64,000 nt of DNA from Gerris lacustris (taxonomy: Eukaryota > Arthropoda > Insecta > Hemiptera > Gerridae). The stretch spans positions 22,131,187 to 22,195,186 of the forward strand of contig OX578284.1 of assembly GCA_951217055.1 (NCBI GenBank), read 5' to 3'. Shown piece after piece: positions 1 through 12,961 of the stretch (position 1 is its first letter; every line of letters begins with the position of its first letter). A program made the translations under genes and the position numbers. Below the pieces are notes generated by a model. That model saw nothing but the letters and a program-made list of their open reading frames with translations. It had not been told where the DNA came from and did no database searches.

Positions 1-1
1 C

Positions 2-3000
2 AACAGGGCTTCTATAGTAGTAGTGGGTGATGAAGAATCTCTTCCACCATCACCTGGTGTTGATATATCAAGCGATGAAGATTCAACATCTGGTGCTGAA
101 GAAACCACTTCTACTGGTGAGTAGTTTTGTTTGTATAAAAATGTTACATAAAAGATTTGAGTTTTTTTTTTTTAACATAACTAAGCATGACTTCCATGAG
201 GTGTAGGGAATTTTTGAACTTAATTGTAAAGCTATATTGGGGGGAGGGGGATCAATTATGTGGGGATATTAAGGCGAAACTATTGTTGAATAAACTAAAT
301 TTTGAAGTACAGTCTAATAATAATCTAAGTGGAAATAAATTAAATTTTGAGGTATAGTCTTCAAGGGGAAGAAGACAATTAAAAGAACTACATTATCATT
401 TTGGTTGTATTCTTATTTTTTGGTTTATCTTTTTTATTCTTACTCTAAGAATTCAAAGATAAATGTCTAGAAAAAGCTCGAAACTCCCTGAATTATTTAC
501 TACATATAGATCTCAATCATGAGTTAGGAGATAAAAATTATTTTTATCATAAATGTAATACTTCTAGTATGGGATGGATTATTAAAGCTAGAGGGGAACT
601 CCTGAATCTCAAAAGTAAACCATGTCTGCTGTGTGGAAGGGCGAGAGAGTATGTGTACCATTTCATAGCTAGGTGCCCCATGCTAGCGGAAATAAGGCTC
701 TTATACTGGAACATAGGGACCTTACCAGGTGATATGTTTCTTAATATACTAAATGGGAGTGACTGGGGAAGTTTGGCAGGTTATGTCAGAGAGGCTTGGA
801 AGTATAGGTGTGAGTGGGCTTGAACAATAAATTTATTTATTTTTTATTTATCTGTTTAACTGTTGGTTTGTATATTTTGTTAACTAATCGGGCAAATGAT
901 ATTTTGAATACACAATTTACATATTACATTATAATTATAATATTAGTTTTATAAATATTAGTAGTAGATTTATAATTGGTTAACTAATCATCAAAATAAT
1001 GTTTAAATTGTTTTACACTATTTAAAGGAGGTATAATCATGCAAATGATAATTTAAATAATGTTAAATTAAAATATGTCTTCTACCTCCCCCCAGATGAT
1101 AGTATATCATGGGGTAAAAATGTTTGTGAAAAGAAAAACAACTAAATCAATTAATAAACATTTTCTTTTTTCTTCTTCATCTTCTTACTCTAAGAAAAAC
1201 GGGATTTTTTTTTAAAAAAAACTTCATTCACAAAACCCTTATTCACCGTTAGTTTTTACACAATACAACAAATTAAAGATCTGGAAGGACCAGAAGTGAT
1301 GTCTTTACAAGACTTATTTCAGACCTTCAGCAGATTGTTTCTCAAGGTTTAACTAGCTGTGCTAGTCCACAATTGAAGGAAGTAAAAAAATACCTGTTTT
1401 TTGGTGGTATAATTGTTGTAAGTAGTGGGTAGTGTAGGGAATTGGTTGGTGGATGAAAAGGGAAGGTAGGAAGGAAAAGCGATAGCTGATTTTACGAGTG
1501 GTTCGAAATAAGAGGGGGCGAAACACAGCAAGACTCGGATACAACTGGCCCGGGCACATGTGAATGTCATAGGTAAACATAATAATAATAAAATTACCTA
1601 TGTACTTAGGCTCGACCAGGATCTGTAATTTTGTTTCCATTGCCTTCCCTTATAAACATTATGAAATCAAAATAAGTGTCTATTATTGAATTGTAGTTTT
1701 TTTTCATAATTTTATATCCTCTATGCAAGTGAGATAACTTAATCTGTTTATAACAAAAGTGGCCTTTCCTAATATTTAATTTTTTTTTAACCTCATACAT
1801 TAGCAAGGAGACCCATCAGTATTTGAGCGTTCAGTTAGATCACTAACTGACCACAAACAAAACTTTAAGCACTTGATATTCTATATATAGAATACACTTG
1901 ATATTCTATAATCTAGTAATTTGATTTCAGTGGGTGAAGAGATGTGTAAACTGAATCCTACAGTACTTCTTTACAAGGCTTCCGCTGCTCACAATTTACC
2001 AGTTATGTGCCGAGCTCTTGCCCTTAATGCAGATAAACAATGGACACATCCAGAACAAAATAATATGGGTCATCTTCATCAAGCTATTCGTTCGGTAAGC
2101 AGAATCTTCTCTCTTCCTGTTTGTAATGCTTATATTATGTATCTATGTTTATTTAATTAATTATTAATTTATTTTATTCGTTTTTAGGGTTCTGTAATGG
2201 CTTGTGAATACCTAGTTCTTAATGGTTTATCAATGAATACCCAGGATGATTTGGGTAGGACGCCTTTATACCTTGCCGTGCATTTAGGTAACTATACCTT
2301 TCATTAATTCTGTTAAGTTTCCAATTTTGGGTAATATTAACTTATGCTCTGTAAAACATTGTTCACTTTCTTCTTGGTGTCTGATCAAGATAAGTTTGGC
2401 CAATTTCATTAATTTGTTTTATTTCTTTGTTACAGGTCATACTTCTCAAGTTTGTTTACTTCTTAAGCATAAAGCAGATCAACATATCAAAGATATTGGA
2501 GGAAAAGATCCATTAGATATTGCTGTTGATACGGCACATGCAGACATTGTTACTCTGTAAGTAAACATTTTTTTTTTTTTTTTTTTTTTTTTTGTAGTAA
2601 ATTATCTTAATAATCTTAAGCTGGAAAAATATTATTTACTGCCTATACAATTTGTTCTGAGATTATATAAGCAGTATGATAGAGGATGGCTTTTTTGTAT
2701 TATAGAGAAAGCATTGAGAAACATTTTAGGATGCACTGATTCTAATTAATAATCTGAATATGATAATATATATTTTTTATACTATGCATATACAGTGAAA
2801 ATCATTTAACATGAAAGTAAGGGGACCAAAATATTTTTTCGTGCTAACGATGTATACAAAGAAAACTTACCAATATTTTTTTAATTAAAATTCTTTAATA
2901 CAAGATACATGGTATATGTATGTCTGTATTTAATAAGAAAAAAAACAATTAAATAAATAAAAATGTTAATAAAAACTTAATAATTTTTAATTTTTAATAA

Positions 3001-3979
3001 AAACAAATAAACATATTTATTGAATTTTTGGAAAATAATCTGTTATTTAAACAGATTTCAACGCAATTTTCACATAAAACACCCAATTTGAAAACAAACT
3101 GATTAAATATTTCTTTATAATTCTTAAAATATGAGAGATAATTCCAAGTAAGAAAAAAAAATGGTTTTTAGGTGTCACAGGAGAGGGGGATTTTTTTTTA
3201 GATAAACATTACCTATCTTCTCGACTCACCGACTCTCCCTTCGATTTCGGTGTCACTATTTCAAAGCCAAGTTAAAGAGCTTTCGCCTGGGTGTCTAATT
3301 TTTATTTCAGACCCTCTACATTTTCGCCGTATTAAATAAGGTGTATGTGTTGTGTTTTATTGTTCTAAAAGGCGAAATCTTTTCGTCGGAACCACAATAT
3401 TTTTCCGTGTTAACCGATTTTTCATGTTAAGCATTTTCGTATTAAACGTATTTCACTGTATATTTGTATATGTATATTTCATTTTTGGATTAGTTTAGGC
3501 AAAGGTGTACATCAATGAAATTTGGTATACATGTTTAGTGAGGTCGTACTACTTGGCAAATATGATAAGACATTCAATGTGTGCAGTGTGTATGATGCTC
3601 CAACAATGCTATGAGAGCAAAACATTGGGAAAATTGACTTCAAAGATATCTCTCAATATTACAAACAAACTCATTTTCCAGTTGAAAGACATGGCTACCT
3701 TTAGAATTACAAGTTAATCTGAAAGTAAAAAATTACCTAGTTTATAGATGTTGTTAAATGAATCTTTAATAACATGTTAAACCTTTTTTTTTACCATTTC
3801 ACAAATTTCTATTTAGATTAAGATTGGGTAGACTGAACGAAGAAATGAAAGAATCGGAAACTGGAGATGAAACTTTCAACGATGTAGTACGGGATTTCTC
3901 TCAAATGGGAAATTCGCCGACTAAAAAATCACCTTCAGATTCAACAACTTCGGATTCTAAACAACCTGATAAAACCTAG
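2..3979 (+). CDS. ACAP2: ACAP2-type Arf GTPase-activating protein, C-terminal part (5' end outside window)
   Basis: Five exons join in frame with GT-AG sites: 2-116, 1931-2094, 2188-2287, 2436-2556 and 3817-3979 (TAG stop at 3977). They encode 220 residues. The first exon is an acidic, Ser-rich linker (SSDEDSTSGAEETTS). Exons 2-4 encode ankyrin repeats (ASAAHNLPVMCRALA, LGRTPLYLAVHLGH, GGKDPLDIAVDTAHADIVTL). The last exon has the family tail, LRLGRLNEEMKESE followed by a DFSQM motif, which matches the ACAP2/ACAP3 C-terminus as I know it. The missing 5' part should carry the BAR, PH and ArfGAP zinc-finger domains. Family role: stimulates GTP hydrolysis by Arf6 at plasma-membrane and endosomal membranes, with ankyrin repeats binding partners. 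The ACAP2 versus ACAP3 choice is inference. Intron 1 carries a LINE tail and intron 4 a pogo-like MITE. An AATAAA lies near 4151 in the probable 3' UTR. Confidence 0.9.
452..823 (+). mobile_element. Non-LTR retrotransposon (LINE) C-terminal fragment
   Basis: The frame stays open from about 452 to the stop at 821-823. It encodes a zinc-knuckle-like tail (CLLCGRAREYVYHFIARC, i.e. CX2C...HX4C) followed by PMLAEIR. This is the cysteine/histidine motif that closes many insect LINE ORF2 proteins. No reverse transcriptase domain lies upstream, so this is a 5'-truncated relic. It sits in intron 1 of the ACAP2-like gene, in the same orientation as the gene. The clade cannot be decided from this piece. 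Confidence 0.65.
1866..1914. repeat. Short direct duplication (about 25 bp x 2)
   Basis: CACTTGATATTCTATA occurs twice, separated by TATAGAATA, just before the intron 1 acceptor at 1929-1930 of the ACAP2-like gene. It probably arose by slippage. Confidence 0.6.
2570..2593. repeat. Poly(T) tract
   Basis: A run of about 24 T directly downstream of the exon 4 donor at 2557 of the ACAP2-like gene. Confidence 0.9.
2793..3458. mobile_element. Pogo/Tc1-mariner-like non-autonomous element with TA target duplication
   Basis: The left end reads TA-CAGTGAAAATCATTTAAC and the right end reads GTTTAATACGAAAATG outward-facing, closing with TTTCACTG-TA. The inverted termini (CAGTGAAA ... GTTTAA) are flanked by TA on both sides, as expected for Tc1/mariner/pogo transposition. 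There is no transposase ORF. A shorter relative lies at 62479-62766, and an internal segment (about 3170-3300) recurs in reverse orientation at about 23760-23960. The element lies in intron 4 of the ACAP2-like gene. Confidence 0.7.
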
Positions 3980-5126
3980 TAAAGCTTGAAGTTATAAGAT
4001 CTGCGGTAGAATTGATTAATTAATTAAAAACACTATCAATGTTTTAGATATATATACTCTTCCCAGCGGTAGAGATCGATAAAGATATCAGAGGTTTAAA
4101 CATAGACCAATCCTCTGTGCCTTTAAACACGCTTCTTAAAAAACAAAATCAAATAAATAAATTTTAACAATATAATTCAAGGTAGTTTATCTACAACTTA
4201 ACAAAATTTGGATTTGTAGGGAAATATCAAAGATAAATTTTAAATTGTTCATTCATCTTATAATCAAAGATCAAGGATAGAAGAAAGATTTAATGACAAC
4301 CTTTAGCTGTAAGAGATGTAACTTGTTTTTCCTTTTATTACATTTCTTAAGATATTTATTAACAATTATTTATTAAGAAAGTGGTTTGGGAACATTGGCT
4401 TAAACTAGTAAAGAGGGACCATTTGTAAAGTTAAAAAGATGCTAAAGACAAATATTTTTCTATTATTTTATTCTTATTCTTTATGAGGAAACTAGTAATT
4501 CTGAATTTGGGGTTTGGATTGCATTTAGTTTTTAAATGATATGACTATATTTTTTGTATCCACTTCAGATATTTCTAAATTTGTTTTATTGTTTGCAGTT
4601 TGTGATTATTATAATAATAATAAAAATCTTGAGTGAGAGCTCTTCATTGCCACTCTACTTAAAGTCAGTTTTAACTTCTTTCCATGAAAACTAGATTTTT
4701 AAGTTACTTAAAATCTATGTAATTATTTATTGGACATACAAAATTCTTCTTCTCAATGATTTTAATAATTTGAAAGAATCTACAAATATTAAAAGAATAA
4801 AACACCTGAAACTGAATGGGTTAAATGTGGCTACATAAATAAAACTGAAGAGAAATTTCTATGCCATTTATCTTCTTCTAAATTTGGAATTACTCTTTTG
4901 CTCTATTTTTCCCCTAATTTTTAATTTTGAACGAATGTATTAGTATCTAAATTAAGAAACTTTTTAATTTTTACAACCTAGGTGTAAATTAACAATGGAA
5001 AAAGAAAAACAAATTTACGCATTCCACTTAAATTGAAAATGCTTATGTTTGAGCCTTATATTTTAATAAGATAATAATATGTCGCTGAGAAAATTAAAAC
5101 TTTCTTTTATCCTTAATTTATTATTA
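3980..5126. other. 3' UTR and intergenic DNA
   Basis: AT-rich sequence after the ACAP2-like stop codon, with AATAAA near 4151. I see no gene or recognisable repeat in the remainder. Confidence 0.5.
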
Positions 5127-5400
5127 AGCCGGCTCCACACTCTCGGCGAGACCTCTTGCCGAGGGCTCGCAGCGAGTATATTGGAGTACAAGAGGTACCC
5201 TCCACATTCTCGCCGTTTTGCCGAGGGGTTGAATGAAGACAAGACACCCCCCACCATGATCCTTTAGACTTGGTTATGAAATACCGACTCCAAGGGGAGA
5301 CATGGCGAGACGAGACTACCCGAGGCAAGGCGAGCACATCCCCCACACTCTCGTGTTCGCTGATCCCTCGTGTAGTCTCGCCGAGAGTGTGGAGCCGGCT
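5127..5400. mobile_element. PIF/Harbinger-like MITE with TTA target duplication
   Basis: The 274-bp element has near-perfect inverted termini starting AGCCGGCTCCACACTCTCGG (the match extends to about 26 bp). It is flanked by TTA on both sides (5124-5126 and 5401-5403). A 3-bp TTA/TAA duplication is the signature of PIF/Harbinger insertion. The interior is unusually GC-rich for this window and repeats CTCCACATTCTCGCCG-like pieces. No transposase is encoded. The short ORFs on both strands here are products of the repeat. Confidence 0.75.
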
Positions 5401-6830
5401 TTAAATGGTGATAAAAAAATTAAATTTTAGATAATGTAATTAATATTACTTTAATTTTTATAAGAGAAGTACGGATGAACTGATTCATAATATAATAGAA
5501 AATTAATAATAATAAAAAAAATATTTATAAATGAAATATCTGTTTATTTTTGTTTTATTTGAATATTAAATTGTATAAAATTAAAATCAACGAGAATGAT
5601 TTTAAAACAATTGCATGGATATTCTTTACCATTGTACATTTTTTGCTACTCTTGTTGTTAGCATGAATTTTCTGTTTGTTTAATGACATATTATCAGTTG
5701 TGTTAATTTAGTGTTAATATCAGTTTGAGCGAATTTGATGACATTCAAATTTCTTCACTAATTCTTTGTCCCTCACTTATGGGGAAGAAAAACATAGAAA
5801 TTAGGAGAAATATGTACAAAACCACAGCAAGATGCCTCAGTGAATGAAGGTTGTGATATTGCACTCTCAGTGCTAGAGGCAACTTTAAGGGTTTAGTTGT
5901 TGTTCTAAGGATGCACCGATATCCCTTAAAACTACACATAACTCCCTTAAAGATGTCCCATGCACTTTGGAACAAATGTCAAAACCAATCTTATGGTATC
6001 AGCATGATACCATCCACAAAATCCTATACAATTGTTAAAGCTCTTCCATATTGAATATTTAATTATCATATCGTCGGAAAAACAGCGAGACCATTAAGTT
6101 TTTTTCAATATTATTACTATGCATTTCCCTACTTATTAAGGTTTTAATAATATTTTTTATGCATTTATCAATTCCCTTTCACTCTTGATACCTTGAATTA
6201 TTTATAATTTTAAATTAAATTATTTAAAAAATAAACAAAGATGGTTATTTTTGATAGCCTAACAAATTAAATTGAAAATTAGGAACACCTAGCACTGCTT
6301 CAAAAATAATTTAAATATAAATTAAAGTGGAAAATTGTTTCCTTCTTTTTATTACTCAATCTATACTTATATGTTCCTTTTGCATTTGTTTAGTTATTTT
6401 ATTAGTTTTCAGACATTCTTCAAATTTTATGTTGTATTGATAATTGTTATGTTGTGTTATTATTTTTTCTTCATTTTAAATTTAAATCTCTTCTTGATGT
6501 TTTACTTTTATATTATGTGTTGTGATTGTATAAATATGCGAACTCTAATATTTTTCTAACGTATTTTATGTACAAATTTAAAAAAATGTCAAACCTATTA
6601 CCAAATCATGACTGAGCTTATGAAATAAGTTATTTCATTACTTTTAAAATATGAAATTTACTAATTGGAATGAATTGTTCCAATCTTGTTGCACATGCTT
6701 ATCATGATTCGAGGCAGTATTACAATCTAGATTTTTCCTTGTGAAGATCATGTCTCATGAGGGATATGCGTGACATCTAACGGGAGTATAAGCAGTTTTC
6801 CATTCCATTCCTCATAAAAAATAAAAAAAT

Positions 6831-7028
6831 CTCGGGGATGTTAAGCCATTAATCTGGGTTGATAAGAAGATTGTTGTCTTGAAGAATTCGGAGTCTGGTG
6901 TTTCACTTTCTCTTTTGAAAGCATCTTCCGAGGTTTTGGACAAAGTGATATTGGTTCAACAAGCTGAATCTTTGATCGCCATGACCCAATGCTCTAACCT
7001 ACTATTATACTCATTGATTAACCCTTAA
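6831..7028 (+). other. Unrecognised open frame, 65 codons plus stop
   Basis: The frame from CTC at 6831 to TAA at 7026-7028 is open without a leading ATG. It encodes a Leu/Ser/Val-rich peptide containing VDKKIVVLKNSESGVSLSLL and QQAESLIAMTQCSNLL. The composition looks protein-like in a region where random frames are broken every 20-30 codons. I do not recognise the family. It could be the tail of a transposable-element protein or an exon of an unknown gene. There is no clear splice donor at its end. Confidence 0.2.
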
Positions 7029-8167
7029 AATAAAATTATAGACTAAGGGTTTGGCATCACTAACCAGATTGACTGAGAATTGTCCAGTGTGTTCAGAAAT
7101 ACCAACCTAAACAAACCGCCGATCAACCTGGTTAGTCTTTCTGAATTAACCTTTATTTTTTTCTTTGAACTTTCCTTCTCTTTAAAATATTTTATGTTTA
7201 TTTAAAGTTGGATTCTCATAGCCTACGATATGCTAAGCTTGACTCGAAGTTTGTCACACCTCGAGTTGTGGGAACATACTATGCTCGATATGGCTCGACC
7301 TTTCCTGTTAAGGATTCGAGCATGAGCCTCCAAGCACAAGAGGCTTGCCAAGTCACAGGCCTTGGGAACGTAGCTTGAGTAAAAGCAAAAGCACAATGTG
7401 CTATTATTCAAAACTTAAAGGTTTTGATACAATATTATACTCACATTTTGGTTCTAATCTAATGTTAATTATTATTGAGAAAAAAGAAATACTCTTATCA
7501 AAAAATATATTTTCCTTCTAAAAATATCATAAACTTCTAATATAAACCAAGACTAAAAAATGAAAATTTCTGAATTATACCATTTCTAGTATGTATTACA
7601 ATTCTAATAGTAGAAATAATTATCATTACTTGATTTATTTTCATTAAAAATGTAGTACACTTATATTCTAGTATGTATATTTGAACTTCCTATGTATTAG
7701 TTACTTTGGTAGTCTATTAAAGTAATACATTAGAAATATTTCTGTCGGTAAACGTTATAATTTAAAACTACCTTGATTTAAGCTGTAGATTGCATGATGT
7801 GTTGCCATGTTTGGCAATAGACAATTATGAATACACTATAGTTTGTTAAATTTGGTACTCTGTTAGGTTGGTAACCCAATCTAGTTAAATGAAGATGTAT
7901 AATATCATTTTATTTCTACTTATATGAGGTAATATATAGTTACTGTCTTATTATTTTCTTCTCCTGCATCAAATTTAAGTTGATGTAATAATTAGTATTT
8001 TTGATATCCAATGTGCTGATATTGTCCTAATATTAAACTTCAGGTGGATATTTTTAAAAAAAGGTGTAGAAAATTATCTGTTTTGCGTTTAATACCATGA
8101 ACTTAATATTTATAATTTAATCATAAGTTTGGCTCATACTATATTCTGGTGTTATAATTATTTTATT

Positions 8168-8215
8168 GGCACTTCTTTAGATTGTTACTCCTCTTATAAA
8201 AAACAGAGGGAGTAA
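8168..8215 (+). mobile_element. Truncated copy of the GGYACTTCTTTAGATTGTTACTCC MITE family
   Basis: The sequence starts GGCACTTCTTTAGATTGTTA, then CTCCTCTTATAAAAAACAGA and a GGGAGTAAC end. This is the terminal repeat of the family described at 52940, 54279 and 61360, without an intact opposite end or target duplication. Confidence 0.6.
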
Positions 8216-10811
8216 CCTAATAAGTAAACTAAAGAAAATTCTAAATGTTATTAAAGTTTTTCGAAGTGTTACTATGTTACTTGTTCAAATTTTACTTCTT
8301 TATCATAACAAACATTTAAGGTAATATGGAAAATGTTTACCGAAAAAATTCTAAATCCTGTTAAACTCTCTGATTTTTTTAGATGTATAAATTGTTTAAT
8401 AAGTTACTCACATGTGTCATTGTGCTTACCTGATAAATAACCTCAGTTAAATATGAAATACAATTGAGTCAATAAATTATTTTTAGTTACCACTTTTTCA
8501 CAAATAGTGAACTGATATTGCCAAAAAAATAAAATATATATATACCTATAAATTTATATATTAAAAATTTAATAAATAAAAAGTCATTATTATCTGTTAA
8601 AAACTATAATTCAGTCTATGAATCATTAAAAATTCAATTAACTCAATAATTCTGTGATTATTAACTAACGACATTTTCTCTTCTTTTTTTTGACAAATTA
8701 TTTTTCTATTTGATCTCTATATTAATTATTAACATTTTTTATTTCTTTTTTGTTGTAATTTTAGTTTTATTAATTATCATTTTATTTTCACATTATCATA
8801 ATTATTTAATAAAAAAAAAAAAATATTATTTTTCTTTCAAATTATTTTATAAAATATGTAAATTTGCCATTAATTTAAATGATAACTATGTGAAAGTAAA
8901 CTGTATATGAAATAAAATGAGAGAATAGTGAGGATCAGTGGAAACTTAAAAACAAGAAGAGTTGAGAAGATAAATCTAAAATTTTCGTCGCTATTCTCAA
9001 ATTTTATTATTTTAAATGCCGTAAGGTATAAAAAACTTGGAAAGATTTATCAGCTGATTTCAGATTAATTTGAATGACCATTTTGTTTAGATAGATTAAA
9101 TACATTAGATTATAAAAACTCAGAGTATTGTAATGGTTCTGTGGACTGTAGACTTCACGTCCAAAAAGAAACAAGTAAGGCACGCTTCACATAAGAATGT
9201 GAGGCGATAATCACCGGTTTCTGCACATTTAAGTTAAAATTATTAAGTGTAAAATTTTTATAGTTGCATATTCTTTTTCTAAACTTCCAGACCTTTAAAT
9301 TGATGTATAACATGTCATGGTGACTAAAAACTTTTTTAGTCGCCCGCTAAATTGGCCGCCATCTTGGAAATATGAAGTGTGAAAACTCCAAAAAGTGTAC
9401 AGTTGTCACAAATGCGGAGATGGATCTGTGTGCTGAATTTCATGTTCCTAGCTATAGTAGTTTATGAATTGTAACATGTCAACGGACAGACAGAGCTTCA
9501 ACAGAAACATAAAACCATACTCACAGTTTTTTTTTTTAATAAATTTGTTTTTATGAAAAATGTAACTACTACTATTAGTAAATAAAATCTTTTTAATTTC
9601 CTTCAAGGATAAGTGGCTATTTATTTTCATTTGTATATCTATAAAAATATATATATATATATAATGTTAAAAAAATAGATTAAATTGGAATTTGTCATTA
9701 TTTAATATCTCGAGTGGTTGATTGATTAAACAGTGATTTTTTCTTATTTTTTTAAAAAAAAAATGAAATTGATAGCTTTATTTTTGGATAATAATATTTT
9801 AATTCAAGAATTTTACCAGTGATTACACTGTTAATTTTAATATGTATAATGCGATATTTAAAGATAAAGAGGATTTATTTCTTAATTGATTTATCAGCTG
9901 ATAATTCTTTCTCTGTTTATATTCTATTATAATTTTATTATTATTATAATAAACTAAATTAAAATGGTACTATAACTTAATTCTGCTGATGATTTAAATT
10001 GACATAATATTTATTATAATTAATTTTCTTAACAAGGTGCACTCTTAACGTAAAATTAAATTTATATTTAAAAAAATAATAGGTTTTGAAACAACTAGTA
10101 AAAACAGGTGCTTTTCATGTATTAGTTCCAATAACCAAAACTTTTACATGTTACAACAAAACTGCATCTTGAGTTCTAGTATCATTTGTAATTTTTTCTT
10201 CTATAAAATATATGTATTTAATTATTTTTGTACAAATTATCCATCAATTAACAGCTTCAAACATAATTTTAACTAAATACCTTTAAGTTTTATTGTTATT
10301 TTTTTCTTTTAAAATATTTACAAGACATCCAATTATTTAATGTACATTTTTTAGCTATTCATTTATTGTTACTTGTATAAATTATACGGTGTATATTAAT
10401 TATGTTTTTAATGTACGTTTAAATATTACTAAGACATTTATTATGTTTTTAATTTATGATTTTTCTATTTATTTCATTATTTTATATAAATATTATGTAC
10501 TCCTTTTTTTTAAATTGATATTATGTTTTAAAGCATGCGACACGTATATTTATTAAAATTAAATTAATTTTAAAATAATTGACAATGGAAAAATCTAGTT
10601 TATTTTTTATTTATTTTTTCTATTTGTGTCACTCTTGCGGCATTAAATTATTATTGTATTTTTTTTTATTTTTTATTCTTGCTAGCCTAATGTTCTGACT
10701 GTAATATTTTTAGCTTAGATCACATTGGTAGAGAAAATTGGCCCTGTAATTAATACTGGTACTTGACTTCACATTTTCTTAGTTTTTATTCACTAATGAT
10801 GAGAAAGTAAG

Positions 10812-10831
10812 TGGGGGGGGGGGGGGGGGGG
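10812..10831. repeat. Poly(G) run
   Basis: A run of about 20 G. Similar G or C runs occur near 19291-19309 and 35755-35772. Confidence 0.85.
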
Positions 10832-11975
10832 TAAATTAGTTTTAGAAAAATGTAATGAAATAAATGTAACACCTAATTTAGAAAAGTGATTTGTTCATCT
10901 AACACATAATTTATATCCTGATCATCATGGAGTTTGTCAATTGGCCTCAGTATATTACTAGTGAACTAAACGTCAAACAATAAAATTTATTATTTTATCG
11001 CCAGAAGAACAAAATAAAAACACAATTTATATTTTTGATCGGTTTAGTTGAGCAGTATCAGAGAATTATTTAATTGTTAACAATTTTTACTAGCTAGAAC
11101 TTGTTTTTTTTTTCTAGCTAAAATTAGATATTCTTCATAAATGTGTACAATTTAGCTCTTTGGGATTTATTCATGTGTTCAAGTCCCTTAAAATCTTAGT
11201 AGAAAACCAATTTCATAGTTTCCTTTGTTGCTTTTTTTAAAAAAAAATTGTTTAAATGGTTATCTTGGGTTACCTAAATCCTTTCATTACAAATATTAAT
11301 TTAGAAACTTATAGACGAATTACTTTAAAAAGACATATAAAACTTTTATACTTTCTTAAAAAAAAAAAATCCTATAAATGGGTTATTAAAAATGTGTTGT
11401 ATAGTTAATACAAAACTTTACAATTTTCAATTAATCTGCTGTTAAACACAATTAAGATGAAGAAGTAACTGAATTTAACATTTTTTGTGCAAATAACTAC
11501 TTGTAGTTATTAAAATTTCTTGTACTGACCACCTGGTGTTTGTAATGGTGGCTTTTTAGGGGTCCCAAGTGCGATAGGAAAGTCTACACAACCATGTTCG
11601 TAAATTTTTGGTCGTTTTAGCTGTTAACACCAAGCCAAGACCACGGTTAGTTCGCCATACTTTGTGGCACTTAAAATTTTAAAAATTACTGCGCTCTTTC
11701 ATCCTCATTTTTATTTGGTACTACTCAGAAATTTAAAATAATAAAGTTTGTAAATTTGAGCATTCGCGCTAGCTTCAGACTCAAATCAAACCAGTTTATA
11801 TTTATAACATGTTCAACTACTACCTTCCATCGCATCTTTGGGCAACAAGAATTATTTAAATGCTACCATGACTCTGACCACAATCAACCATTGGTTGACT
11901 TGGTTAGAGATTCTGAATGAACCTTAAGTCTATTTTTATTTATTTTAATATCTATTCCTGGTCAAAGATTATTAA

Positions 11976-12134
11976 GAATGAATTAGCCTTAAAATTAGTG
12001 AGGTACAGTTTAATAAAAAAAAAACTACATAGATTAACCAAATAGTTAAATATGTAGTTAATAACTACATAGTTATATAACTATGTAGTTTTTTATTAAA
12101 CTGTACCACACAAAATTTATGGCTAATTCATAAT
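11976..12134. mobile_element. Foldback/MITE flanked by TTAA
   Basis: Two arms of about 60 bp are inverted copies of each other. Each contains AATTAGCC ... GGTACAGTTTAATAAAA ... ACTACATAG. The 159-bp unit is bordered by TTAA at 11972-11975 and 12135-12138, as in piggyBac-type insertion, but the termini do not start with CCC. The superfamily is therefore uncertain. Confidence 0.5.
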
Positions 12135-12961
12135 TTAACGGTTGCTAATTTTACATCTTATTATTAAAAATAATTTACAGATTCACGTCTAGCAGTATGT
12201 TTTATCTCTGTACAACAATATTTATTTAGTAACACAATTTTTTGAACTTGCTCTCTATTAAAGAAATGCCATCTTGTCTACCAATACCTTGCCTATTTTA
12301 ATGTTGTTTGTTTTAAATAAGAAATGTTAAGTTGAACATTTGTTAGATATTTGTACCTCTTATTTTACAATGTTTCTCCAATGTAATCATTAATTTTATG
12401 TTATAGAAAGCTATTAAATTTTATATTAATGTGTCTAAATTACCTTTCTTTTATTCCTGGGAGAATGCAACATGCCCGGCCTCCCTGTCTAAAATACATA
12501 TGGGTTCAAGTTTAGTGCCTATTAAGTGAATATAACTACGTGTTCTATCAGAGCACAATTACCCCAGAAAGAAAAGCTCAAGATGTCAATTTTCAAGATG
12601 AAGATAATACAATTGGCTTTTTTTTGTCACTATTTCAACAGTTGGGTCAAGATGAGTGTTAACTCTGACAACTCAGTTTGGCCAACCTATGTGAGGCGAA
12701 AAATAAAGTCACTAGGCCTATTTATAGGGGCCAAGACCCTCCGCCAGTGATATTTTTGTTTGGCTAATAGGCCCAACCTACTTGACTTCACAATCTTACA
12801 TTCTCCTGGAACTCCTGCTAGAAGAGATTTCATTCATTTTTTTTTTTAGCCTTATTCAGCTGCAGAGCAGCCACTAGATAAGCGCTCAAAAGAAGTGAAA
12901 ACCAGATCAGAAGACTGTAATTAGGAAAGAAGATTTTAGGAAATGAGAAGTAGAATGTATC

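Larger units (their letters stand above)
5401..11965. other. Gene-poor intergenic stretch
   Basis: Mostly AT-rich, with no convincing gene. It contains an unrecognised 66-codon open frame (6831-7028), a MITE remnant (8168-8215), a TA tract (9647-9662) and a G-run near 10812-10831. A pair of related segments lies at about 7070-7155 and 11850-11940 (both contain a variant of TGGTTAG...TTCTGAAT-AACCTT), so these are copies of one unclassified dispersed repeat. The segment near 9400-9490 ends in CGGACAGACAGA, as many insect retroelement tails do. Confidence 0.45.

Noticed and set aside
1349..1806. Three overlapping minus-strand ORFs (66-92 codons)
   Set aside because: They lie within an intron of a plus-strand gene, with no domain, low complexity and mutually overlapping frames.
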